Assembly: GCA_038329845.1 (NCBI GenBank)
Contig: JBBQNJ010000069.1
Coordinates: 1-26,414 of the forward strand
Source: JBBQNJ01 sp038329845
GTDB taxonomy: Bacteria; Planctomycetota; Phycisphaerae; Tepidisphaerales; Tepidisphaeraceae
Direction: 5' to 3'
DNA length: 26,414 nucleotides
How positions within the stretch are numbered: the first letter of the stretch is position 1; each line of letters begins with the position of its first letter. Below are positions 1-6,821 of this stretch, in pieces. The position numbers were made by a program, and so were the translations under genes. The notes below the pieces were generated by a model. The model did not search any database. It saw only the letters and a list, made by a program, of their open reading frames with translations, and was not told the origin of the DNA.

Positions 1-117
1 TGGCTGGGACGATACCGTCGGCACAGCAAGGACTACGAGATGCTGACCGAAAGCAGCGAGGCCATGATCTGCATCTCGATGATCAACCTGATGGTTCACC
101 GACTTCAACGCGGTTAA
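1..117 (+). pseudogene. IS5-like transposase, C-terminal fragment
   Basis: Frame 1 is open from the first base to a TAA at 115-117 and encodes about 38 residues. They include RYRRHSKDYE followed by SEAMICISMINLM, which resembles the extreme C-terminus of DDE transposases of the IS5 family (IS427-like group). The start lies outside the window, so it cannot be said whether the gene is intact. The sequence just downstream (about 121-138, GGGTTCTCACACACGCTC) reads in reverse complement as GAGCGTGTGTGAGAACCC, which is like IS427-group terminal repeats, so the element probably ends near 138. Family assignment is from recognition of the C-terminal pattern only. Confidence 0.7.
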
Positions 118-120
118 ACC

Positions 121-139
121 GGGTTCTCACACACGCTCT
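121..139 (+). repeat. Probable right terminal repeat of the IS5-like element
   Basis: Four bases after the transposase stop lies GGGTTCTCACACACGCTC. Its reverse complement, GAGCGTGTGTGAGAACCC, has the look of IS427-group IS5 termini. The matching left terminal repeat would be outside the window, so the pairing cannot be confirmed here. Confidence 0.4.
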
Positions 140-157
140 AACTCCCTTTTCTTTGCC

Positions 158-190
158 CAACCGCAGTATTCAGAGAAGGTTATAGCTTAA
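158..190 (+). pseudogene. IS4-like transposase, last ten codons
   Basis: These bases encode QPQYSEKVIA and a TAA stop. On the opposite strand the right edge of the window encodes QPQYSEEVIA and a TAA stop as the end of a longer transposase C-terminus (26286-26414). The nucleotide match continues past the stop. This is therefore a remnant of the same transposase, in inverted orientation and cut short upstream, where the IS5-like element ends about 20 bases earlier. An IS5-like insertion into the 3' end of the IS4-like gene is the simplest reading, but the junction cannot be proven from one side. Confidence 0.6.
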
Positions 191-227
191 CCGAATGGCA
201 TTCGTGGATGTCACCTTTTATGTTGCT
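158..227 (+). repeat. Left copy of a transposase-end repeat, inverted at the right edge
   Basis: The segment comprises the transposase tail, a GAATGGCATTC motif (193-203) and a 23-bp stretch (205-227). The 23-bp stretch is the exact reverse complement of 26131-26153, and the transposase tail matches 26286-26318 inverted. In the right copy the two parts are separated by a 102-bp MITE-like element. The shared block marks the 3' flank or end of one mobile element present at both window ends. Confidence 0.75.
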
Positions 228-261
228 TTGAGCGGTTGGGGGTTGGGGTTAGCGTATCGGC

Positions 262-1566
262 ATGTCGGGAGCACTGCCTGAAGGCCCGAGCGGCACCGAC
301 GCGATCGTGCGAACGCACGAGGCACTGGAGCGATACCATGCTCGCATCACGGAGGCCGCGGCGGGGATGCGGATGCGCCGGCCTTGGCAAGAAACTGATC
401 GTCCGGACATTCGGCGAGAACTGGAGCAGGTGCTGGGCATCGGCCAGCGGCGGATTCCGCGGTTGCTCGTCGAGCCGCGCGAAGTCGAGCGGCGAGGCCG
501 GCTGGCGATCAACCGGCTTCGCGCCACGAGTTGGCCGGGGGTTTGCGCGGCGGGGGTTTTGTATCGCCCGGACGATGCGTCCACCCCACGGCCTACCGTG
601 CTGCTTTGCTGTGGGCACAACCGCCACGGCAAGCTCAATGAAACCTATCAGCGAATGGCGATCCACCTCGCCCGTGCCGGTGCCGCGGTGCTGGTGATCG
701 ACTGTATTGGGCAAGGCGAACGCCAGCCCATGGGGCATCGCGATTTGTTCGACGTGTTCGCCTGCGGAATGACGGTCCAAGGCCTGATCGCCATGGAGGC
801 GATCGGCTGGCTGGAGTGGCTGCAGGAGCAAAGCTGGGTCGATCCGGCGCGAATTGCCGCCATCGGCAATTCCGGCGGGGGGGCGGCCACCATGACCCTG
901 TGCGCCCTTCGGCGCGAGTTGGCCTGCATCGTCAGTTCGGGATATCCCGGACGACAGGAGTTCACTTGCCACAAAGAACGCGCTTTGTGTTCCTGCACCA
1001 TCTGGCCGGGCGTGGCGGGCAGACTGGAGATGTGGGAACTTCTGGCGAGTTTCGCGCCGGGCAAGCTGCTGATCTTCCAAGGGGATGGCGATCCCATGTT
1101 CCCCGCCGACGACTTCACCCGGGTCGCCCGCCAAGTGACGGCGGCCTATCGTTACGCTGGGGCGCCCGACGGCATCGAGGCCCGTCTGGTCGAAGGCGGA
1201 CACGCCTGGGATGATCGACGGATTCTGTTGGTCGGGGAGGTCTTGGGGAAGTGGCTGGGCTTGGCACCGTCGTCGGCCGCGCCGGTCGAGGCTGATCCGA
1301 CGTTGCTGGCGCCGGATGAGACGTGTTTCCGGCCGTGGCCGACCGACGCCGCGAGCGGCGAGCAACTCGCCCGCCGGCTCACCGGCCACACCGGCCCGGT
1401 CGCCCGGGCGCTGTGGGATGTGTTCCCTGCCGATATCCCCGTGGACCAAATCGCGCAGGTGACCGGCCCGCACGACACCCGCCGCGTCCTGTCGCAGATG
1501 GCCGCGTTTCTCCATCGCCCAGCGCCCGTGAGGCCCCGCGCCGATGTGGCGTCGGATGGCGGTTGA
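262..1566 (+). CDS. Alpha/beta hydrolase (esterase/dienelactone hydrolase-like)
   Basis: The product is a 434-residue hydrolase with no obvious signal peptide, so a cytoplasmic enzyme is likely. The nucleophile elbow is GNSGGG at residues 202-207, giving Ser204. The acid is probably Asp275 or Asp277 in FQGDGDPMFP, and the base His314 in EGGHAWDD. CCGHNRHGK at about 116-124 sits where the oxyanion-hole loop of acetyl-xylan-esterase and dienelactone-hydrolase relatives lies. About 110 N-terminal residues precede the hydrolase core, and a 90-residue C-terminal tail of unknown role follows it. No strong Shine-Dalgarno precedes the ATG at 262, so the exact start is uncertain. The substrate cannot be told; an acyl or carbohydrate ester is a guess from family. 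It stands alone between the transposon debris and the MITE-like element. Confidence 0.75.
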   Translation: MSGALPEGPSGTDAIVRTHEALERYHARITEAAAGMRMRRPWQETDRPDIRRELEQVLGIGQRRIPRLLVEPREVERRGRLAINRLRATSWPGVCAAGVLYRPDDASTPRPTVLLCCGHNRHGKLNETYQRMAIHLARAGAAVLVIDCIGQGERQPMGHRDLFDVFACGMTVQGLIAMEAIGWLEWLQEQSWVDPARIAAIGNSGGGAATMTLCALRRELACIVSSGYPGRQEFTCHKERALCSCTIWPGVAGRLEMWELLASFAPGKLLIFQGDGDPMFPADDFTRVARQVTAAYRYAGAPDGIEARLVEGGHAWDDRRILLVGEVLGKWLGLAPSSAAPVEADPTLLAPDETCFRPWPTDAASGEQLARRLTGHTGPVARALWDVFPADIPVDQIAQVTGPHDTRRVLSQMAAFLHRPAPVRPRADVASDGG

Positions 1567-1659
1567 CGATGTGCGGTGGATCGCCGGGCGGGGATAAGAG
1601 CCCATAGGCTATGGCCGGACTGCACTGTCGCCCAGGTGCGAAAAAGGCGTGCGAAAAGG

Positions 1660-1670
1660 GGGTCACACTG
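1660..1670. repeat. Target-site duplication, left copy (MITE copy 1)
   Basis: GGGTCACACTG directly abuts the left terminal repeat and is repeated exactly at 1772-1782 beyond the right terminal repeat. Confidence 0.85.
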
Positions 1671-1771
1671 GAATGCCATTCGGCGAAGCACCCAAGGCGG
1701 CAGACTCAACTGCAGTGTTGGGCCGATAAGGCGGCTTTGCCCAGCCGTTTTATGTTAAGTGAATGGCATTC
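1671..1771 (+). mobile_element. 101-bp MITE-like element (copy 1)
   Basis: The element starts GAATGCCATTC (1671-1681) and ends GAATGGCATTC (1761-1771), a perfect 11-bp terminal inverted repeat. It is flanked by the direct repeat GGGTCACACTG at 1660-1670 and 1772-1782, a target duplication of 10-11 bp, which is the size known for IS4-family transposition. It encodes nothing. An internal block ACTCAACTGC at 1704-1713 begins 33 bases from the end, the same offset as in the second copy at 26154-26255. The TIR sequence also occurs next to the IS4-like transposase stop codons at both window edges, suggesting mobilisation in trans by that transposase (inference). Confidence 0.85.
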
Positions 1772-1782
1772 GGGTCACACTG
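1772..1782. repeat. Target-site duplication, right copy (MITE copy 1)
   Basis: GGGTCACACTG is identical to 1660-1670. Removing the element and one copy restores an uninterrupted hydrolase-recA intergenic sequence. Confidence 0.85.
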
Positions 1783-1880
1783 ATTTTTCGCAGACCCCCT
1801 GGTCGTTCACCTCGGTCGCGGGCCGCAGCAGGGGCCCTCGTGCCGCAATTCCTTCCTCCCGCCTGCGTGTCTTCGTTCCC

Positions 1881-2996
1881 CTATTCGTCTTCCGGGGTTG
1901 GGGGCAAAGTAGCTTCGACGGCGAGTTTGGCGTCGACCAGGCCTTTGCTCGACAGGACGCCCTGGCGGATTTCTTCGGCGAGTTGCTTGTTGTCGAAGAG
2001 GAACTGCTTGGCGTTTTCGCGCCCCTGGCCGAGGCGGGTGCCTTTGTAGGTGTACCAGGCGCCGCTCTTTTCCACGACGTTGCCCAACGCGGCCAGGTCC
2101 AGCAGATCGCCTTCGTAGCTGATGCCGCGATCGAACATGATGTCGAACTCGGCGTCGCGGAACGGAGGGGCGATCTTGTTCTTGACCACGCGGGCGCGGG
2201 TGCGGTTGCCGATCGAGACTTCGCCTTCCTTGATCGTGCCGGTGCGGCGGACGTCGATGCGGATCGAGGAGTAGAACTTCAAGGCCCGCCCGCCGGGGGT
2301 CGTTTCGGGATTGCCGAACATCACCCCGATTTTTTCGCGTAACTGGTTGATGAAGATAACGGTGCTGCGGCTCTTGGAGATCGCGCCGGTGAGTTTTCGC
2401 AGGGCCTGGCTCATCAGCCGGGCCTGCAGGCCGACGTGGCTGTCGCCCATTTCCCCTTCGATTTCAGCGCGGGGAATCAAAGCGGCGACGGAATCGATGA
2501 CAATCACATCCACGGCGTTGGAGCGGACGAGCAGCTCGCAGATTTCCAGCGCCTGCTCGCCGGTGTCGGGCTGGCTGACGAGCAGGTCGTCCAGCCGCAC
2601 GCCGAGGCGCTTGGCCCAGGAGGGGTCCAAGGCGTGTTCGGCATCGATGAACGCGGCGACTCCGCCCATTTTCTGAATGCTGGCGATAATGTGAAGAGTG
2701 AGGGTGGTCTTGCCCGAGGATTCGGGTCCGAAGACCTCGACGACGCGGCCACGAGGCACGCCGTAGCCGCCCAGGGCGATGTCGAGGGAAAGTGAGCCAG
2801 TCGGGATGCCATCGATCGGCTTGATCTCGCCGTCGAGCTTCATGACGGCGCCCTTGCCGAACTGCTTTTCGATCTGTTGGAGGGCCCGGCTCAGGGCCGA
2901 ATCGCGGGCAGGATCGCGCGCGGGGGGGGATGCGTCTTTTTTCGCATCGGACTTCGAGACGGGTTCCTTGATCTCAGCGGTTTGAGACTTGGCCAC
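1881..2996 (-). CDS. recA: Recombinase RecA
   Basis: RecA is the ATP-dependent strand-exchange recombinase of homologous recombination and SOS induction. The 371-residue product shows Walker A GPESSGKTT (90-98), Walker B VIVIDSV (164-170), DNA-binding loop L1 (IPRAEIEGEMGDSHVG, 174-189) and loop L2 starting at INQLREKIGVMFGNPETTPGG (about 216-236). The C-terminus is short and acidic (TPEDE). The start is a GTG (reverse complement of 2994-2996) with GGAG six bases upstream. Before the conserved core, which begins near DSALSRALQQIEKQFGKG, there is a Lys/Ala/Asp-rich extension of about 30 residues. No LexA box was recognised upstream. The gene is monocistronic or co-transcribed from the peroxiredoxin side, with about 300 bases between them. 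Confidence 0.98.
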   Translation of the reverse strand: MAKSQTAEIKEPVSKSDAKKDASPPARDPARDSALSRALQQIEKQFGKGAVMKLDGEIKPIDGIPTGSLSLDIALGGYGVPRGRVVEVFGPESSGKTTLTLHIIASIQKMGGVAAFIDAEHALDPSWAKRLGVRLDDLLVSQPDTGEQALEICELLVRSNAVDVIVIDSVAALIPRAEIEGEMGDSHVGLQARLMSQALRKLTGAISKSRSTVIFINQLREKIGVMFGNPETTPGGRALKFYSSIRIDVRRTGTIKEGEVSIGNRTRARVVKNKIAPPFRDAEFDIMFDRGISYEGDLLDLAALGNVVEKSGAWYTYKGTRLGQGRENAKQFLFDNKQLAEEIRQGVLSSKGLVDAKLAVEATLPPTPEDE

Positions 2997-3109
2997 GGGT
3001 TGCTCCTTTTCCGCCGGGTATGTTTGTCAGCCGGCGAACGCGCCGTTCAAAGCTCGTTGGATCGACCGCCCCAAGGCGGAAGCTCATGTCGAGCGAGGGA
3101 TCGGCGAAA

Positions 3110-3152
3110 GTGCGGCTGCTGAGAAAAAACTGAACTCGACGGTGAGCCGCAC
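3110..3152 (-). other. Inverted repeat in the recA leader
   Basis: GTGCGGCT (3110-3117) and AGCCGCAC (3145-3152) are exact inverted copies, 27 bases apart. They lie between the candidate recA promoter and the start codon. This could form a leader hairpin or be a protein-binding dyad; nothing here decides which. Confidence 0.4.
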
Positions 3153-3185
3153 ATAACCGTCCCTGTTCAGTGTTTGTACGGGTCG

Positions 3186-3191
3186 AGTATA
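3186..3191 (-). promoter_or_regulatory. Candidate recA -10 element
   Basis: On the minus strand the bases read TATACT, about 190 bases upstream of the recA GTG. The sequence about 16-17 bases further upstream (GGTCAA) is a poor -35 match, so this is only a candidate. Confidence 0.35.
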
Positions 3192-3294
3192 GCAGGGAGA
3201 TCTGGGGTTGACCAGTGGCCGGACGGAAATTTTTTACCGCGGTTCCGGACGGTGGGAAAACGGAGGGTTGGATTTGAAATTTCAAAGTTCAGAT

Positions 3295-3807
3295 TCAAAT
3301 CGCGCTTCCGAATTCATTGGCCCGTTGCTCTTCGGCGATGTCGGCGGTGACGGCGGCGGCGATGTCGTCGGTTTTGCGAGCCTCCTTCATGGGGGTGATT
3401 TCGTAATGGTTGATCCGGCCATCCCGGGCGATGATCACGGTGCCGCGGCGGGTGCAGTTGTAGGGATCCTCCCCGGCCCACATGCCGTAGGCCTTGGCCA
3501 TCTTTCGCGTGGGGTCGCTAAGCAGGGAATAGGGTATGTCGTACTGCTTTTTGAAAGCGGCGTGGGTGTAGGGGCTGTCGCAGGAGACGCCGAAGACGGC
3601 GGTCCGGTCGTCCGGGGCGATGCGGTGCAGTTGCGGACCGAAAGCGCAATGTTCCTCGGTGCAGACGGGGGAGAAGTCCATGGGATAAAACAGCAGGACG
3701 ACGCGTTTGTGGTTGCGAAAATCGGACAGCCGGACTTTGTTCTTGTTTTCGTCCATCAATTCGAAGTCGGGGGCCGGGGCGCCGACGCTCAGCGGTTGGT
3801 TTTCCAT
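3295..3807 (-). CDS. Peroxiredoxin (AhpC/TSA, BCP/AhpE-like)
   Basis: This is a thiol peroxidase reducing H2O2 and organic hydroperoxides. The 170-residue form starts at the ATG 3805-3807, which has GGAG seven bases upstream. The frame stays open another 18 codons, but those residues (ARADTIGGVNPTW) are not family-like. The peroxidatic motif PMDFSPVCT (42-50) gives Cys49. Further cysteines at 54, 76 (GVSCDS) and 118 (YNCTRRG) leave the resolving thiol uncertain, and Arg120/121 is near the expected active-site Arg. No signal peptide is seen, so it is likely cytosolic. It is divergent from the epimerase gene and upstream of recA on the same strand. Confidence 0.92.
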   Translation of the reverse strand: MENQPLSVGAPAPDFELMDENKNKVRLSDFRNHKRVVLLFYPMDFSPVCTEEHCAFGPQLHRIAPDDRTAVFGVSCDSPYTHAAFKKQYDIPYSLLSDPTRKMAKAYGMWAGEDPYNCTRRGTVIIARDGRINHYEITPMKEARKTDDIAAAVTADIAEEQRANEFGSAI

Positions 3808-3908
3808 CGAAAATCTCCATGTTGGGTTGACGCCGCCGATCGTATCGGCTCGGGCGGCCAATGGGCAACGGCAAACCCGTGCCTGCTCAACGCATAGCCA
3901 AGTTCACG

Positions 3909-3922
3909 CGGAATTCACAGGA
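3909..3922 (+). repeat. Partial copy of the ATTCACAGGATA repeat
   Basis: GAATTCACAGGATA in the peroxiredoxin/epimerase intergenic region resembles the left arm of the AGGATAAACAGGAT dispersed repeat at 10411-10437 (GATTCACAGGATA). The short match could be chance. Confidence 0.3.
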
Positions 3923-4018
3923 TATCCACGATGCCCAGGATCGGGTTCGTTTTTCTCACCACGCCGCGCCGGTGGGTGTCTGGACGGGCGCGGGGCGGGG
4001 GTCTATCTTGGGCCGTTT

Positions 4019-4987
4019 ATGGGCTTGCGATTTCTCATCACCGGCGGGGCGGGGTTTGTCGGATCGCATCTGGCCGAGCATCTGCTGGCGCAAGGCCACT
4101 CGGTCACGCTTCTGGACGATCTCTCCACCGGGCGGCTGGAGAATATCGCCGGGCTGCTCGATCGGCCCGGGGTGCAGTTCATTCGCGATACGGTTGAGAA
4201 CGTTACGACGGTTACGCTGGCGGTGGGGAACTGCGATGCGGTGTTTCACCTGGCGTCGGCGGTGGGGGTGCAGTTGGTCGTCGATGAACCGGTGCGCACC
4301 ATCCGCACCACGATCCATGGGACCGAGGTGGTTGTCGAGGCGTGCCATCGGTTTCGCCGGCCGGTGTTGATCACCAGCTCGTCGGAGGTTTACGGCAAGG
4401 GATCGCGCGTTCCCTTCGGGGAAGACGACGACATCGTGATGGGCTCGACCCGTCATAGTCGCTGGTGTTACGCCTACAGCAAGGGGATCGACGAGTTTCT
4501 GGCGCTGGCGTATCACCGCCAGTTCGGCTTGCCGACGGTGGTGGTTCGATTGTTCAACACCGTCGGTCCGCGCCAGGTGGGGATGTACGGGATGGTGCTG
4601 CCGCGATTTGTGCAGGCCGCGATCGAGAACACGCCGTTGCAGGTTTACGGCAGCGGGGAGCAGACCCGCTGCTTCTGTCATGTGAAGGACGTGGTGGGGG
4701 CGCTGGGTCGCCTGATCGAAGCTCCCACGGCGGCGGGGGGTGTGTTCAACCTCGGAAGCGATGAAGAAGTGTCGATCAACGCCCTGGCCCGTCGGGTGAT
4801 CGACCTGGCCGGCTCATCGTCAGGAATCGAGCATATTGGATATGAGCAGGCGTACGGGCGGCCCTTCGATGATCTGCCGCGGCGGGCGCCGAACCTGGCC
4901 AAGGTGCGGGGCGTGATCGAATTCCAGCCTGTTTTCAACCTGGACCAGATCATCCGATCGGTTATCGCTGAGCGCCGCGGTGAGTGA
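4019..4987 (+). CDS. NAD-dependent nucleotide-sugar epimerase/decarboxylase (extended SDR)
   Basis: This is a 322-residue extended short-chain dehydrogenase acting on nucleotide sugars in the cytosol. The NAD-binding motif is TGGAGFVGSHL (8-18). The catalytic residues are Ser121/122 in TSSSEVYG and Tyr151-xxx-Lys155 in CYAYSK. NTVGPRQVGMYGMVLPRFV (180-198) matches the substrate loop of UDP-glucuronate decarboxylases, UDP-glucose 4-epimerases and dTDP-glucose 4,6-dehydratases. The open frame extends upstream, but homology begins at this ATG (4019); no clear Shine-Dalgarno is visible. A UDP-glucose 6-dehydrogenase lies two genes downstream, so UDP-xylose synthesis (UXS type) is attractive but not provable from motifs alone. 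Confidence 0.9.
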   Translation: MGLRFLITGGAGFVGSHLAEHLLAQGHSVTLLDDLSTGRLENIAGLLDRPGVQFIRDTVENVTTVTLAVGNCDAVFHLASAVGVQLVVDEPVRTIRTTIHGTEVVVEACHRFRRPVLITSSSEVYGKGSRVPFGEDDDIVMGSTRHSRWCYAYSKGIDEFLALAYHRQFGLPTVVVRLFNTVGPRQVGMYGMVLPRFVQAAIENTPLQVYGSGEQTRCFCHVKDVVGALGRLIEAPTAAGGVFNLGSDEEVSINALARRVIDLAGSSSGIEHIGYEQAYGRPFDDLPRRAPNLAKVRGVIEFQPVFNLDQIIRSVIAERRGE

Positions 4988-5004
4988 ACGGGCGACTGGC
5001 CCGC

Positions 5005-5039
5005 CGAGAATTATCGGCGCCAGGTTCGAGAATTATCGG
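5005..5039 (+). promoter_or_regulatory. Tandem 13-bp dyad motifs, candidate operator
   Basis: CGAGAATTATCGG occurs exactly at 5005-5017 and 5027-5039, a start-to-start spacing of 22 bases, or about two helical turns. Each copy is itself an imperfect palindrome (CGAkAATTmTCG, 10 of 12 symmetric). The pair lies 36 bases upstream of a TATACT -10-like sequence in front of the glycosyl transferase gene, fitting a cooperative regulator-binding site. Confidence 0.5.
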
Positions 5040-5074
5040 TCTTCGGTTTTCACGACGGACGCGGACTTGTGGGT

Positions 5075-5080
5075 TATACT
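5075..5080 (+). promoter_or_regulatory. Candidate -10 element for the phosphoglycosyl transferase gene
   Basis: TATACT lies 99 bases upstream of the chosen ATG. No good -35 hexamer is present at 17-bp spacing, which is compatible with an activated promoter using the 13-bp motifs just upstream. Confidence 0.4.
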
Positions 5081-5178
5081 TTAAGTGATGGGGGCAAGAA
5101 GTCGATGAGATGGGTCACGCGGACCGTTGAGCCGTGGTCGATCTCATCCTCAGGGGATGGGTCTGCAAGGACGCCGGC

Positions 5179-6531
5179 ATGGTTGCAACACTCGCGCAGG
5201 CGACGGCCGATTCGGTGCTATCGCCGTACGTCTACGTCTTCTACATCGCGTTCATCGTGGGATTCGTATTTACGCCCATCATGCGCGCCGTGGCGCTGCA
5301 TTACGGGATCATCGACCGGCCCGACCTGGTGCGAAAACTGCACAAGGAGCCGGTGGCGTACCTGGGTGGCGTGGCGGTCTTCCTGGGCTGGCTGTGCGGG
5401 CTGGCCCTCAGCCAGTTCATCAACCTGCATCGAGCCGAGTATGGCCTGGCCAGCCACGTGGTCATCACCTGGAGCATCGTCCTGGGCGGGTGCCTGATCG
5501 TGGCGCTGGGGCTGTGGGACGACATCGTGGGCGTTCGCCCGCGGGTGAAGATCGCCACGCAGATTTTTTCGGCGGTGATGCTGCTGGTCAGCGGGATCGG
5601 CACGCGCAGCATCTGGCCGATTCTCGAGCCAATCGACGTTCGGCTGAAGCTGTGGATGGGGTTGTCGGCCTCCCATGCCCCGCTCATCCCCGACTGGATC
5701 ATCGTCAGCCTCTCGAGCCTGGCGGTGATCTTCCTGGTCGTCGCCTGCTGCAATGCCACTAACCTGATGGATGGCCTCGATGGGCTTTGCGGCGGAGTGA
5801 CGGCGATCATCGTCTTCGGTTTTTTGTTCGTCGCGGTCCACCTGGCGATGTTCGGCGGGGCGCTGAACTCGAATCTCGACGGAATGCGCATCGTGCTGGC
5901 CCTGGCGCTGCTTGGGGCGGTGCTGGGGTTCATTCCCTACAACTTCAATCCGGCGAGCATCTTCATGGGCGACACCGGCAGCATGTTCCTGGGGTTCTGC
6001 TGCGCCGTGTTGATCATTCTGATGGGCGAGGGCCAGCATCCCAAGTGGTTCCTGGCTTCGACGGTAATGTTTGCGCTGCCGGTGCTGGATACGACATTGG
6101 CGTTCGCGCGGCGATGGGTCAATCGCAGGCCGCTGTTCAGCGCCGACCGGTATCATTTTCATCACCAGCTCGTCGCCCGAGGGTACACGGTCAAGCAGAC
6201 GGTGTTCATCAGCTATGGACTGGCCTTGACGTTTGCCATGCTGGGCGCGGCGATCGTCTATGTGCGCACTCGCTACGCGGTGGGGATTTACCTGGTTGTC
6301 TTCGGGTCGATCATCGTGGCGGCATACAAGATGGGGATGGTCCACGAGAAGCCGCGGGTGGTCGCGCGGCGGCAGTTGGGGGCGGGGGCGGATGTCGAGC
6401 CGGTGCAGTCGGTCGAACCGGGTCGGGTGCTGGAGGTCCGAGACGAGGATGTCCAGCGCATCGGCTCATCGATTGGCGAGTCGAACTCGCCTCGGCCGAC
6501 CAGCACGCCGGTCGATTGGCCGAGGTCGTAG
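5179..6531 (+). CDS. WecA/MraY-like polyprenyl-phosphate phosphoglycosyl transferase
   Basis: This is an integral membrane enzyme of the PNPT family. It moves a sugar-1-phosphate (GlcNAc-1-P type in WecA/TagO) from a UDP-sugar onto undecaprenyl phosphate, the first committed step of a cell-surface glycan. About 450 residues contain many hydrophobic helices and the family landmarks: DD at 114-115 (GLWDDIVG), NATNLMDGLDG (192-202), FMGDTGS (262-268) and the cytoplasmic HFHHQ (326-330). The C-terminal 60 residues are soluble and specific to this protein. The ATG at 5179 is preceded by AAGGA at good spacing. An in-frame GTG at 5134 would add 15 residues without its own signal. The 'LMDGLDGL' form and His motif fit WecA/TagO better than MraY. 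Confidence 0.92.
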   Translation: MVATLAQATADSVLSPYVYVFYIAFIVGFVFTPIMRAVALHYGIIDRPDLVRKLHKEPVAYLGGVAVFLGWLCGLALSQFINLHRAEYGLASHVVITWSIVLGGCLIVALGLWDDIVGVRPRVKIATQIFSAVMLLVSGIGTRSIWPILEPIDVRLKLWMGLSASHAPLIPDWIIVSLSSLAVIFLVVACCNATNLMDGLDGLCGGVTAIIVFGFLFVAVHLAMFGGALNSNLDGMRIVLALALLGAVLGFIPYNFNPASIFMGDTGSMFLGFCCAVLIILMGEGQHPKWFLASTVMFALPVLDTTLAFARRWVNRRPLFSADRYHFHHQLVARGYTVKQTVFISYGLALTFAMLGAAIVYVRTRYAVGIYLVVFGSIIVAAYKMGMVHEKPRVVARRQLGAGADVEPVQSVEPGRVLEVRDEDVQRIGSSIGESNSPRPTSTPVDWPRS

Positions 6532-6821
6532 TTAAATTATCCGCGGCGAACGGCGATCCGCGAACAGAGCAACCGATTTCACCGATTTTCTTGGACCGAA
6601 CAATCACCAAAGTCCCGTCGCGGGTGTCCGATATAGCGTCATAGGGAGTATTTGGCATCGCCGTCATCGGCGGTGATTGGCCATTGCCCATTCAGGGGCT
6701 GCCGGACTACATGGGGATGGGGATCGGACTAGAATGACCATTCGGCCTTCGAGGGTCGGGGTCGGGCCGGACGATTCGGTTATCACTTTCCGACGGACAC
6801 AACGAAAACGGACGCAACATC

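Noticed and set aside
211..1605. 464-codon antisense frame over the hydrolase
   Set aside because: No family resemblance; the plus-strand hydrolase has an intact catalytic triad.
3110..3200. LexA/SOS box before recA
   Set aside because: Scattered GAAC/GTTC words exist, but no arrangement matches a known LexA operator consensus.
3707..4018. 104-residue N-terminal extension of the epimerase
   Set aside because: It overlaps the peroxiredoxin gene antisense, and the Rossmann motif starts right after the ATG at 4019.
6532..6821. Promoter for ugd at TAGAAT (6730-6735)
   Set aside because: No -35 at any acceptable spacing; the hexamer is likely chance.
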